From the NCBI GenBank assembly GCA_963932465.1, contig OZ010800.1:37128352-37192351 (forward strand): a stretch of 64,000 nucleotides of DNA. The letters are read 5' to 3'. The stretch comes from Maratus speciosus. Taxonomy: Eukaryota; Arthropoda; Arachnida; Araneae; Salticidae. Numbering within the stretch: position 1 is the first letter of the stretch; the number at the start of each line of letters is the position of its first letter. Below, in pieces: positions 35,010-45,915 of the stretch. Both the position numbers and the translations under genes were made by a program. Below the pieces are notes generated by a model. The model was not told the DNA's origin. It worked only from the letters and a program-made list of their open reading frames with translations, and ran no database searches.

Positions 35010-36122
35010 CCAGCAAAGAAAGAAACAGTGGGCCATCAGCTGGAAAAAAGATGGCAGCCAGCAGTGCCATCAGCGGTAAAGTGCAAGGGTGCCATTGCTT
35101 AAACCTGTCGAAAAGTGTCCAAGCCGAATGCAGCTGGTCCATCAGTGATGGCCAAGAGCAGGCCAGCATTGGTATGCCATCACATTATTTCAATCCGGCA
35201 CTTTTCCTGCAGTGCTAGCACCTATCCCACTGCTATTCCTTTGCTGGCCCAGCACTTTCCCTTACAAAAATTTCTTATAGAATTCTATAAAAAACAAAGT
35301 ATTATATAATTATGGCTCTTTTTTCTATAAGCTAGTTTCATCAACAGCTACAGAAATATCTGTAGAAGTGTCTATAATAGAAATGTCTATAGAAATATTT
35401 AAACTGCATGTAGTCACCCTCCCAAGTACTGACCGCACTCGATGCTGTTTGGTATTCGTGATCGGACATGAACAAGTGCTTTCAGCGTACGCTGCAACTG
35501 CTCGTAGTTTTCAAGCTCTCATTACACTATTTCAAGTTTGTTTCTTTTGTGATTTACGTTCCCAGTCATTAAACTGGTATAGAAATTATTCTATTGTATA
35601 GAAATCATACTTATTTTATACGCTTTTTTTATTATTGATTATGAACTGCGTAAATTATGAAAACCGAAATCCTTTGTAACCTAGTAAAACCAGATAAAAA
35701 AAAAAAAAAAAGTGCGTTGAAATAAAGAATTTATTTATTTATTCATTTACTTATTTATTTTGTTGGTGACAGTGGTGCTATATTTTTTACAGTTTCAAAA
35801 AAATTAGCTTTACATCTTAAATTGTGTTAAGATATTCATTTCAGATTTGTGTTCAAATACTCAATGTCTTCGATATTCGCAGCACCATGTAGCGTAAGGG
35901 TTCCCAGCAATAATACTGCTTATGTTCGTGCACTTCCATGTAATGGTGGGCCAGCGCATGTGACAAAATGGATGCCCACCAGAATTTTATCTGATGATTT
36001 CCAACAGCAAAGTTGACTGAAGCTGTCCAGCAGTGGTCATGCAGTGGTAGACCATCAGTCAGCACTTCTCAATCATTGCCAGCACCTATCTTGCTGCTGG
36101 CCAGCAATTTCCTCTTTGCTGG
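35010..36122 (-). mobile_element. 1.11-kb element with 5S-derived segment, right copy
   Basis: Reverse-complement copy of 32974-34084, starting CCAGCAAAGAAAGAAACAG and ending CTCTTTGCTGG. Differs by scattered substitutions and an A-run at about 35697-35711. With the left copy it forms a 3.15-kb inverted-repeat structure around a 0.92-kb spacer (34085-35009). Confidence 0.85.
35408..35508 (-). pseudogene. 5S rRNA-derived segment, right arm
   Basis: Reverse complement of the 33590-33690 segment, with TCACCCTCCCAAGTACTGAC and GTGATCGGACATGAAC visible on the + strand. Not a functional 5S gene. Confidence 0.8.
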
Positions 36123-36794
36123 GATGTATACGGAATAGGATTAAAAAATAGCTAAAGCAAATTCAGAGAACCTCAAAGTGTTAAAATAAGTTAATATTTC
36201 CATAGTCGAGTTTTTATCACGTTTTAATACGTTTCTTCAAACTCACATGACGTTATATATTCACCTGTTGAGGTCCATTTTATTTCCAATATGACGCAAT
36301 ATTTTGTTTGTTTTTTTAATTCGTCAAACTATTTATTTCATTTTGAGTTTTTATGCAGAAATCTTACTCTAGAAATCTTATGACGTAATATTCAAATTGT
36401 TTTCAATTCGTCAAACTATTTATTTAATTTAACTTTTCACGTGAAAATCTTGCAATAGAAAAGCAATTGCTGTGATGAGAATTTTATTGTTTTTTTTTAA
36501 TTGTTGGCAACTGCTATAACGAAAAATATTTATTTTTTCCTGTCATTGTTGTGTAAGAGCTGGTTTTATCAGAATCATGTTAAGACGGTATTCAAAATTT
36601 TGAACCCTCCCCATTTCCATTCCCTTGGGCCGATTTTGCCCAATTTCAATACCCGCCGAGATATTAGCTAACTCAAAGTTGTTGGCGAGTTTGAAGACGA
36701 TCTGTGCATAATTGCGATTTTTATCGTGCGGACAAAATTTAGTACATACATACATACATACATATACATAGTATATATATATATATATATATAT
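36123..36794. repeat. Helitron-interior repeat fragment plus (TA)n
   Basis: 36150-36540 matches 25590-25905 (CGAGTTTTTATCACG, CACATGACGTTATATATTCA, TTTTCACGTGAAAATCTTGC). The Helitron termini are absent. An ACAT/TA microsatellite follows at 36743-36794. Confidence 0.55.
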
Positions 36795-37039
36795 CAGTGG
36801 CGTGGCGTCCGGTCATCGCTGGTTGCGGCGATGACCAAGCAATATTTTAAAACTCTTAATAAGCTTTTAAAACTCTACGATCCAGTTTTAGCAGAACATT
36901 TGGAGTTCATGTATAAGTGAAGGTAAGATTTAAAGTTTCTTTTTTGAACATTCAACCATTGAATTTTAGAGTTAATAATTTTTCACCACAAACTTAAATA
37001 ATTGCGATGACCACCGAAAATTTTCACGCCACGCCACTG
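36795..37039. mobile_element. hAT MITE, 245 bp, in a TA microsatellite
   Basis: Ends CAGTGGCGTGGCGT and ACGCCACGCCACTG. Flanks are (TA)n on both sides, consistent with an 8-bp duplication in a microsatellite but not provable. Confidence 0.85.
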
Positions 37040-37394
37040 ATATATATATAAACTTTTTAGGTGGGGGTGGTTTTGGGTTCCTGGGGTCCTATAAGGAAAA
37101 GTTATGAAGGAATTTTTCAAAAGTCGCACCATGGTAACGACTGCAATAGGTATAGTATTTCTTACGAAATCTACCTAAAAGTGAAATCTTCAAACTCTTC
37201 AGCCAGATACTTCTTGGATAAAGATTACTGAAGATGTTTCTCTGCCTGAACGTGTTTTATCATAAAAAAACACGATATAAATATTTTTTGTATTTTTTCA
37301 CTCTGTACGTTTCGAGCCTATCTCTCAAAAAACAAGCCTGTATCGTGTTTTAAAACATGTTCAAAAGCCACTCAATATATGCTCAAAAGATATA

Positions 37395-38110
37395 AAAAAG
37401 TATCTAAAGAGTTGTGTCTTGAGTATCGCGGAAAACTTTAAAATGATAAGATTGTTTGGGAACCCTGTCATTGGTGTATCACCAGATAGTCGCACTATGA
37501 TCTTGAATACATTTGAAAGTGAACGACCAATTTCCCATCTGAACGATAATACATTGTCTAATTGGAAAGATAAGTTATTCAAGTTGAGATCAATAGTCGG
37601 TACCCTCAATGGAAATTCTTATCCATTCCCATCAAAAAATCTCTCTGTGTTTATGAGCAAATAAGTGTGCCAAAGGCTCGTCAGCATATGAAGCAGTACA
37701 TCCCCCCCCCCCCCCCAAAAAAAAGAAAAATCTCGTATAAATGTGATTTTAAATTGTTATATTTCGCAGGGGATCAAGATTTGCGTACAATTTTGATATT
37801 TATTGCGAAAAAAATACAAGCAGTCTGCCAGGTATACATTACTTGGGGGTTAGCGTTTGAATCAATACTAGACTAACTCATCCAGTTGTTGAACCTGTAA
37901 ATCATGATCTGTATTTTGATAACTATTAAACGGCAGTGAACATAATGACACTTTTAAAATCAAAAGTAATTTCGTGCCTTGGAATAATAAGAAAAAAACA
38001 GAACCCCGTGCTGCTAAATGTCACCCGGCAATTAATAGAAAAAAGACCAGAGAAATATCGTAGAATATGCTTAGCATCAACGCCCCCTAGATATTTGAGA
38101 AAGCCTTGAC
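37395..38110 (+). pseudogene. piggyBac-like transposase, catalytic part, dead
   Basis: Across frames: DNTLSNWKDKLFKLRSIVGT, GNSYPFPSKNLSV followed by YEQISVPKARQHMKQYIP (the family's DES-KGR-QY-PxKP region; the first catalytic Asp reads Tyr here), SYKCDFK, then PVVEPVNHDLYFDNY (second catalytic Asp, near 37917) and LLKSKVISCLGIIRKK, the GTxRKNR motif. Stops and frameshifts are present, and the C-run at about 37702-37716 is a frameshift site. The Cys-rich C-terminus was not seen; a MITE lies where it would be. Confidence 0.8.
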
Positions 38111-38279
38111 ACGTATCACGAAAACATCACACAAAGCAGGCAAAAGAAAGAAAAAATATCATTGATTGGCTTGTGGATATCTACGAGCCAATGAATGATC
38201 TTTTTTCTTTGTTTTGCCTGCTTTGTGTGACGTTTTCGTGACGCGTGTTAAGGCTTTCTCAAATATCTAGGGGGCGTTG
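38078..38279. mobile_element. Small hairpin MITE
   Basis: Arms of about 80 bp: CAACGCCCCCTAGATATTTG to ACACAAAGCAGGCAAAAG, mirrored at the right to CAAATATCTAGGGGGCGTTG. Flanked by similar sequences TAGAATATGCTTAGCAT and TAGAATACGCTTAATGCAT, a possible long duplication. Confidence 0.8.
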
Positions 38280-39079
38280 TTAGAATACGCTTAATGCATG
38301 GTGTTGCCATTTGGCAACCATTTAAAAAAATCCAAAATATGGAAAAATATAAAAGTGATAATTTTTTTAGTATTTTTCCTTTAATATATGCCCATTAAGG
38401 AATCAAATATATTTTTTAAAGAAAAAGAACATGCACTATAGGGTTAACAAAATTATCTGAATCTGTCAAATGAAGATTGCCGTGGACAGGGATATGATAA
38501 TGAGGCGAATATGCATGGTTTTCAAATGGGTATACAAGCTAGAATATTAAAAATAAATCCAAAAGCATTATTCATTCCATGTGGATGTCACAACTGGAAT
38601 TTAGTATAGGGAGATATGGCCAAATCATCTGAGATCTTTTTTCTGCTTCTACTCAAAGATAGCGCATGTTTAAGAAAACATATACAAAAGTTAACGGCTG
38701 TCTGATACGAGGTGGGAATGTCAAACTGAAAACATTAAGACTATTCGCTATCGAATTGGGATGTGCTGGGCAACATATAACAATGATATGTTCCCGCACC
38801 ATGTTGGTTAAATCAAAGTAAAATTGCGTAATTTGTTATTTCTGTTTGTATAAATATTTTTTATAAAATATAATTATGAGTGTAAAATTATAATGTTTAT
38901 ATATTTAAGTAAAATAGGAGTGTAAGTTCATACAAAAATTATTAAGTTGATTTTAAATATTAAATATATATTTTTAAAAAATTGTTGTATTGTAAAATGA
39001 ATGTATAATGTTGAATAGAATTCGGATCTCAGATAACAACAATAGCCAGACGCCATGGTGTCGTTTTATGACAAGCCAA

Positions 39080-40442
39080 TGGAAAGTGGTGTATAATTAG
39101 AAATCGTAAAATAATAAAAACGTTGGAATAAATTTATGGCCTTAATAAAAGTGTTGGGATAAATTTATGGCTTTTCAGACCACCCAAACTTTAAGGCAGA
39201 TAATAATATTAAAGTATATGTAAGGGGCCATTTACAGACTGTTAGCTAATAGGCCTATCGAAGGATAATGCAAAATCTTCTCACATCCAATAAGAGTGGA
39301 CTAGACAAATAATTCCACCCACTGCAAGAGTTGGTGTGCTAGAAGAATAGGGTTTGAAAAAGAGAGTCTGAAAAAAGATGTAGAGGACGCAGGAGCTCTC
39401 CTGAAAGCACGTGCAATGAATCCAAAAAGCCCTATTAATGCCCAGGCGAGATGGACATATCGGAGTGAGCCTAATCAAGCCTAATTGAGGATGTCTTCCT
39501 GATGTACATATCGGAGTGAGCCTAAGCAAGCCTAATTGAGGATGTCTTCCTGGTATGCAAATAAAGTGGATTGTTCTACAGAGGTCCGTAGCTATGCATC
39601 CTGCCATCCCGATATCGCCGCTCTGATACGAAGCGAATTTCTGATGACATATGGATATGATCCTAAGCAACGCGACAACTCTGAATTTGATGAATAAAGG
39701 CCACCATCCCGTATATTAAAAAAAGGTACTACTTTAAACTCTTTCTTTTACCACTTAAAATCATATAAAAAATTATAAATATCCTTTTCTGGTATTTTAT
39801 GGTAGAGAGTAATCTGAGATCCGACAAAACCAATAATTAAATATAATTAAGGTAATTTAAAAATGAAAGAGAATTATTCTTTTAGCAAAAAGAAAAATAT
39901 ATAATAATATGAGTAAATGAAAATATTGTCTTTTTTTTTTTTTTAAGATTAAATATACATAAAATAATGAGAAGCAAACAAAAGTGTTGCTTTCTTTTTT
40001 TTGAATTAATATTATGTATTTCTGTATATAGTTGTGTTCAATGTAAATAAAATATTTAATCAAGTTTTAAAAAGTTTCTGTAATTATTTAATTGATAATG
40101 TTTAAGGTGTGTCAATTTATTTTTACAGCTTAAATTTTAGTTTAATTCATAAGTGGAAGAGTTCGTATAAATAATTCACAACGCAAACTCTTAATTTTAT
40201 TCGTAATTATTTAAATTTAATAATTACATTTTGACGCGAATTATAATTTAATTTTATTAATGCTTCGCGTTGCTCTTCTACTAGAATTATGTAATTACGA
40301 TCACTTATGTTATTTGATTTTATCTAAGGTATATAAAATTATATACCAATTTACTATGAGGTTGCTTGGATGATTTGGATCAATTAACAATTTTGGATAT
40401 AAATTAAATAGAAAATAAACAGGTGTAATTATCTGTCCAGCA
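39080..40442 (+). repeat. 5' LTR
   Basis: Starts TGGAAAGTGGTG and ends TGTCCAGCA. Contains a 50-bp direct duplication (CATATCGGAGTGAGCCTAA twice, near 39455 and 39507). The 129-codon - strand frame at 39281-39670 is repeated in the other LTR and shows no family. Confidence 0.85.
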
Positions 40443-40463
40443 TCCCCCCCTTCATAGTAAAAA

Positions 40464-40483
40464 TGGTGCTATGACTCAGGAAC
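40464..40483 (+). promoter_or_regulatory. Candidate primer-binding site (tRNA-His-like)
   Basis: TGGTGCTATGACTCAGGAAC shares about 14 of 20 positions with the complement of a tRNA-His 3' end (TGGTGCCGTGACTCGGATTC, from memory). It lies 21 nt after the LTR end, farther than usual, so it is tentative. Confidence 0.45.
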
Positions 40484-41307
40484 GTTCATCTGAGGTCATT
40501 AGAAATAATAATAATAATAATAAAGGAAAATAAATTTAAGTATTATTTTAATGTCACAATTTTAAAGATATTGTAGGTATGTAAGTTTAATTGATTAAAA
40601 TTTTATTAAAATTAATTTTATTATTGTAACAATAATGACACACATATAATAATTTTATATAAATAAAATGAATAATATATGTTAGCAAAAAAAAAAAAGG
40701 AAATGAAAAAAATAATTCTGGGATTTATAATAGGTAAATTTAGGAATTACAATTTTGTTTTTTTCTCTCTTTTCTCTTGTGGTTGGATCTCAGTTACCAT
40801 TGAGAAATAATGGCATTCACATCACAGATGACACATTTGTAAAAATAATTTTTTTTTTATATACTGTATAAATAATAATAATAAGAATAATAAGTAAAAT
40901 TTGATAATATGTCTGGTATAAAAATGATTGAAATGTCAATAGATCATGATTTTTGAAATTGTATCACCTTGATACGAAAGAAAATTTATGAGTCGTACTA
41001 CGAAGTAGTAGTACATTATTTACATATAAAAAAAAATAAAATAAGATTGTTGTTTCTGTAGAAAAAGACAGATATTCTTCTGTTAAATGAAATTATGTGT
41101 TTTTATATATGCGTGTATTATAAACATTTTAGAGGTATTTATGTGTGTAAAAGAATAATCTACAAAACAACTTCATCTCCTAAGAAATTTTTTTTTTAAT
41201 TTTAGTGCTGTTGTTTTTATGTATTTATGCAATCTAGAATATTTTCATACATATGTTGCAATATAGAGAAAAAAGTATGATAAACAGAAATATTCTGTTA
41301 AAAGGTT

Positions 41308-42559
41308 ATGCCCAACAATAAGCGAAAATTTAAAAGGAGAAGTGTAGATTTAAATACCTTTGGAGTTAAAACCAGGGGACAGAAAAATAAAATTATTTCT
41401 CTAAATTATTCGCTACAAAAAACTAAAAAGAATACTATGACTCAACCTAGTGTTGATACGCTGTTGAATTGTATCCCCGTCTTTGATGGAAAGAAAGAGT
41501 CTAATATTAAATTTTTTGTGAACGAATTCGATAATCTAATTAAACAAACGGAATTAGAGAATGTTTCGAAACTTGCGCTCTTGAAAACAAAATTAGTCGG
41601 TAGTGCTAGAGATAAATTAGCTAACGAAGAAAATCTTAATACAGAAAAAGACTATGGTAAATTTAAAGAAAAATTAATCGATACTTTTTCTACTAAAACA
41701 AGTTTTTCTGCGGCTCAAAGCAATTTTTTTTTCTCTTAGGCAAAAATCTGCGCAGGCTATCGCTGATTTTATCAGTGAATTCAATGCGGCTGCAAAACTT
41801 TACCTAGATAAAAGTGGCCAAAATATTGACAACGGTAATGGTAGTTTATTTGAAATGATAAAATTCACAAGATTTTTAGAATCAGTTAGGGCAGATTTAA
41901 GTTTGGACATTCGAAGAATGGCGCCGAAAAATTTCAACGACGCATGTAAATTTGCGAAACAAATGGAAGATGCATACAATCAAGTTGCATCAAAGGAAAT
42001 TAATTCGATTACAAAAACCTCCACTGAGGAAAATTTGGACAAATTGTTAAAATTAAATATGGAAAGCGCGGAGCAAATTAAAATTTTGACTTCCGAAATA
42101 AACAATTTGAAAGTTAAAACAAAAGATACTGCATCAAGCAGATGGTGCGAATTATGTAAAAAAAAATCGCATACTTTAGAAACGTGCTGGTACAAAAATG
42201 ATAATAAAAATACATATAAGGATAGCAGAGATTTCGCAGGTCGGCATTTTAATAAAAGGTACTCTTATAATGGACAGTATCAACCGAGAGCGAATTTTAA
42301 TCCTAGATTTGTTAACCCAAACCAGCAATTGCATTTTCAATCTTATGCACCCACAGGTGGTTACTATGGATATTCTCCATATCCCCCACCCCCACCAAAT
42401 TACTTCCCTCAGCATGTGCCATATAGGAATAGTCAACCTCAGAGTCATGCCAGTTATTATCCAAATGAGGATAAAAATGAGAATTTAAAAGAGAATGCTC
42501 AAAAGTATCCAAAAAAGTATAATAAAAAGGGTAAAACTGATGATCAAAGGGACAAGTAA
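41308..42559 (+). CDS. gag: Gag polyprotein with zinc knuckle, one homopolymer frameshift
   Basis: Structural protein of a retrotransposon capsid. ATG at 41308 opens a basic N-terminus, then LLNCIPVFDGKKESNIKFFV-type capsid sequence typical of Gypsy-like gag. At a T9 run (41724-41732) the frame shifts; reading one T fewer gives LRQKSAQAIADFISEFNAAA and joins the 234-codon downstream frame, making about 417 residues. A zinc knuckle C-x2-C-x4-H-x4-C (WCELCKKKSHTLETCW) lies near 42144, followed by a Pro/Tyr-rich and basic tail to the TAA at 42557. No other damage seen. The T9 shift may be a mutation, a sequencing error or translational slippage. Confidence 0.85.
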
Positions 42560-44420
42560 GGGATATGAATTGGTATAAAAAAATAAATCAAAATACATAA
42601 TTAATCGAATTTCAAAATTTCAAAATTTTCAAAATTTAAAAATAAATTTTTCTCTTTTAGGTAAAAAAAATTGAAACAAAATTAATAACTTGCCTTTTTA
42701 AAATTCAAAATAATAATAAGAAAGGATAGGAACATGGGAACGCCAATTTGTCTCAGGGTTACAATATTGAGCAAATGTGCAGGGCGCACCCGAAAACATA
42801 CTTATAAAATTATGAAATGTGCTTCACAAAACTTCACTGGAGCAGTGAAATATTTATCTCCAGGCAAAAGTTATATATATTTTTTTTTCGAATATGAATT
42901 AAAAAATAGAAAATCTTAACAAAGCCAAATAACATTAAAACTTAATTAATTTAATAGTGAATAATGTTGGAGTAATTTTCAAAAAAAAAAAAAAAAAAAA
43001 AAAAGAAAAGAGAATTTTTTCTGTCTTCTATAAGGGTAGCCTTTGCTAATAGCCTTACAATTTAGATGACAGAATTTCAGAATTACTCTTTAAAATGAGT
43101 AGGTGTAAGCTATTAGGTTCATGGTAGTTAGAACAGCTTTATAACATACTCATATATATTTTTTTTCTTCTTATATAAATATATGGTTGACAAGGAATAA
43201 ATTATTAGTGCACTCTATATTAGGATAGCGGTCAGCTATAAGCCTAAATATAATAAAATATACAAAAAGTGCTAAGATTTATTCCGGTAGTTCAAGTACA
43301 ACTTGTATGCTAAAGTCTAGAATTTAGACAGCAGGGATAAGTTTTATGAAAAAAAGTGTTATAAAAAAAAATAAATAAATAAATAAAATAAAAAAAAAGG
43401 ATTTTGGTGTAGCACATTGGTTTTTAAAAAAACATATATATGTATAACAGTGGACAAGGCAAGTTATTTCAATATGATTGCACACAAAATTATAGTAAAC
43501 ACAAATAAATAATTGAAGTAAAATTAAAATTTTCTCACCAAAGGCTTTCTGTATAGGGTGCAATTTTGGCCTACGGCTGGGTATGCACCAACACCAACAA
43601 AATATTTCTAGAAAAGTTATTCACAGATACATCAATATATAGTCATCACTTGGACATAAACTTCAGGATTCTTGGCTGAAAAAGGAATCGAAGAAAAAAT
43701 TCAGTATGGTATAATTACTAGATGTTATGCTCAGAAACAATAAAATTAGTAATATTATATTGTAAAAAGCAGCATTTTGAGTTTTATTTAGGAAAACTTT
43801 TGATTTTTAGGTTTTACACATTTATGGAGTGTCTAGCTCAGTGTATAGTTCCTAGATTTAATAAAAAAATAATAAATAAAAATATAAGTTCGTGTTGTTT
43901 TCAAAATAAATAACAAAAGGTATAGCGATTAGCATTTACAGTTAAAAGTTATGGAATTTTCAGCAAAATTAACATTAGACAAACATAGTTTATTATATAT
44001 TAAACTTGATAAGCTAATTTACTTTTATTAACGGTATTCAATTAGAATTAAAGTAGGCTTAAATTCAAGTTAAATTGATTAATAACATTGTTATAGTGTA
44101 AAATTTTATGTAAGACTATTATATTTTTATTGTATATATAAAAATATGCAAATTTAATAATTAATAAAATGTATAAGCAAAATTATTTAATATAAATATT
44201 AAATGACATCTTGCTGAAATCAGCTAGAAATTAGATTTTTTTTTTTTTAAATAAAATATTTTATAAATTTATGTTATTTTAGAATTTAAGCATTTTAGGT
44301 AGCTTTCTTTACAAAAAAGCTACCTATTGCAGCCGTTCGGAGGAAAGCGATTTCAAAAAATTTTGGTATATTTTCATCGATCATGACCCCCAGACCCCGA
44401 AACCACCCTCCGTTCAAAAT

Positions 44421-44478
<58 letters not shown>

Positions 44479-44556
44479 GACCTATGTCACACTGTAACTC
44501 CCGTAATTATGAACCGATTTCGATGTAATTCGGTGGTGGAAGCCAATCCAAGCCAA
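42560..44556. other. Internal region of the LTR element, no pol
   Basis: AT-rich, with an A-run of about 24 at 42981-43004 and a (TA)n at 44423-44476. The segment 44290-44550 (AGGTAGCTTTCTTTAC mirrored by AAAGCTACCT, then CCCCGAAACCACCCTCC) looks like an unrelated insertion. Frames of 60-80 codons here show no pol motifs. Confidence 0.6.
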
Positions 44557-45915
44557 TGGAAAGTGGTGTATAATTAGAAATCGTAAAATAATAAAAACGT
44601 TGGAATAAATTTATGGCCTTAATAAAAGTGTTGGGATAAATTTATGGCTTTTCAGACCACCCAAACTTTAAGGCAGATAATAATATTAAAGTATATGTAA
44701 GGGGCCATTTGCAGACTGTTAGCTAATAGGCCTATCGAAGGATAATGCAAAATCTTCTCACATCCAATAAGAGTGGACTAGACAAATAATTCCACCCACT
44801 GCAAGAGTTGGTGTGCTAGAAGAATAGGGTTTGAAAAAGAGAGTCTGAAAAAAGATGTAGAGGACGCAGGAGCTCTCCTGAAAGCACGTGCAATGAATCC
44901 AAAAAGCCCTATTAATGCCCAGGCGAGATGGACATATCGGAGTGAGCCTAATCAAGCCTAATTGAGGATGTCTTCTTGATGTACATATCGGAGTGAGCCT
45001 AAGCAAGCCTAATTGAGGATGTCTTCCTGATATGCAAATAAAGTGGATTGTTCTACAGAGGTCCGTAGCTATGCATCCTGCCATCCCGATATCGCCGCTC
45101 TGATACGAAGCGAATTCCTGATGACATATGGATATGATCCTAAGCAACGCGACAACTCTGAATTTGATGAATAAAGGCCACCATCCCGTATATTAAAAAA
45201 AGGTACTACTTTAAACTCTTTCTTTTACCACTTAAAATCATATAAAAAATTATAAATATCCTTTTCTGGTATTTTATGGTAGAGAGTAATCTGAGATCCG
45301 ACAAAACCAATAATTAAATATAATTAAGATAATTTAAAAATGAAAGAGAATTATTCTTTTAGCAAAAAGAAAAATATATAATAATATGAGTAAATGAAAA
45401 TATTGTCTTTTTTTTTTAAGATTAAATATACATAAAATAATGAGAAGCAAACAAAAGTGTTGCTTTCTTTTTTTTGAATTAATATTATGTATTTCTGTAT
45501 ATAGTTGTGTTCAATGTAAATAAAATATTTAATCAAGTTTTAAAAAGTTTCTGTAATTATTTAATTGATAATGTTTAAGGTGTGTCAATTTATTTTTACA
45601 GCTTAAATTTTAGTTTAATTCATAAGTGGAAGAGTTCGTCTAAATAATTCACAACGCAAACTCTTAATTTTATTCGTAATTATTTAAATTTAATAATTAC
45701 ATTTTGACGCGAATTATAATTTAATTTTATTAATGCTTCGCGTTGCTCTTCTACTAGAATTATGTAATTACGATCACTTATGTTATTTGATTTTATCTAA
45801 GGTATATAAAATTATATACCAATTTACTATGAGGTTGCTTGGATGATTTGGACCAATTAACAATTTTGGATATAAATTAAATAGAAAATAAACAGGTGTA
45901 ATTATCTGTCCAGCA
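44557..45915 (+). repeat. 3' LTR
   Basis: Near-identical to 39080-40442. Differences seen include A/G near 44711, G/A in CCTG(G/A)TATG, T/C in GAATT(T/C)CTG, a shorter T-run and A/C near 45641. The hAT frame resumes just after. Confidence 0.85.

Larger units (their letters stand above)
32973..38443 (+). mobile_element. piggyBac-like element, rearranged, inserted in the hAT gene
   Basis: Flanked by TTAA at 32969-32972 and 38444-38447, exactly where the hAT frame breaks and resumes. Right end is GCACTATAGGG; the left end keeps only CCC before a later insertion. It contains a - strand N-terminal coding fragment (34488 to about 34246), a + strand catalytic fragment (37395-38110), two inverted 1.11-kb elements, a Helitron fragment, a hAT MITE and a small MITE. 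A GTTGCCATTTGGCAAC motif recurs at about 34625, 38302 and, diverged, 34976, probably subterminal. Confidence 0.8.
39080..45915 (+). mobile_element. LTR retrotransposon with gag only
   Basis: Two direct repeats of about 1.36 kb (39080-40442 and 44557-45915), each TG...CA, with about eight substitutions between them by eye, so the insertion is recent. Inside are a primer-binding-site candidate, a gag gene and about 2 kb (42560-44556) with no recognisable protease, reverse transcriptase or integrase. It lies in the hAT pseudogene. Target duplication not seen; AAGCCAA precedes both LTRs, which is unexplained. A gag-only element resembles the TR-GAG class described in plants and would depend on a partner's enzymes. 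Confidence 0.85.

Noticed and set aside
32974..36122. 3.15-kb palindrome taken as one inverted-repeat transposon
   Set aside because: Each arm has its own inner and outer CCAGCAAAG ends, so two inverted copies fit better.
39281..39670. 129-codon - strand frame, present again at 44758-45147
   Set aside because: It lies inside the LTRs, which are identical duplicates, so its repetition is not evidence of coding; part of it is a 50-bp direct repeat. No family features.
42734..44550. pol remnants in the LTR element
   Set aside because: I read all frames for RT, integrase and protease motifs and saw none; only short AT-rich frames.
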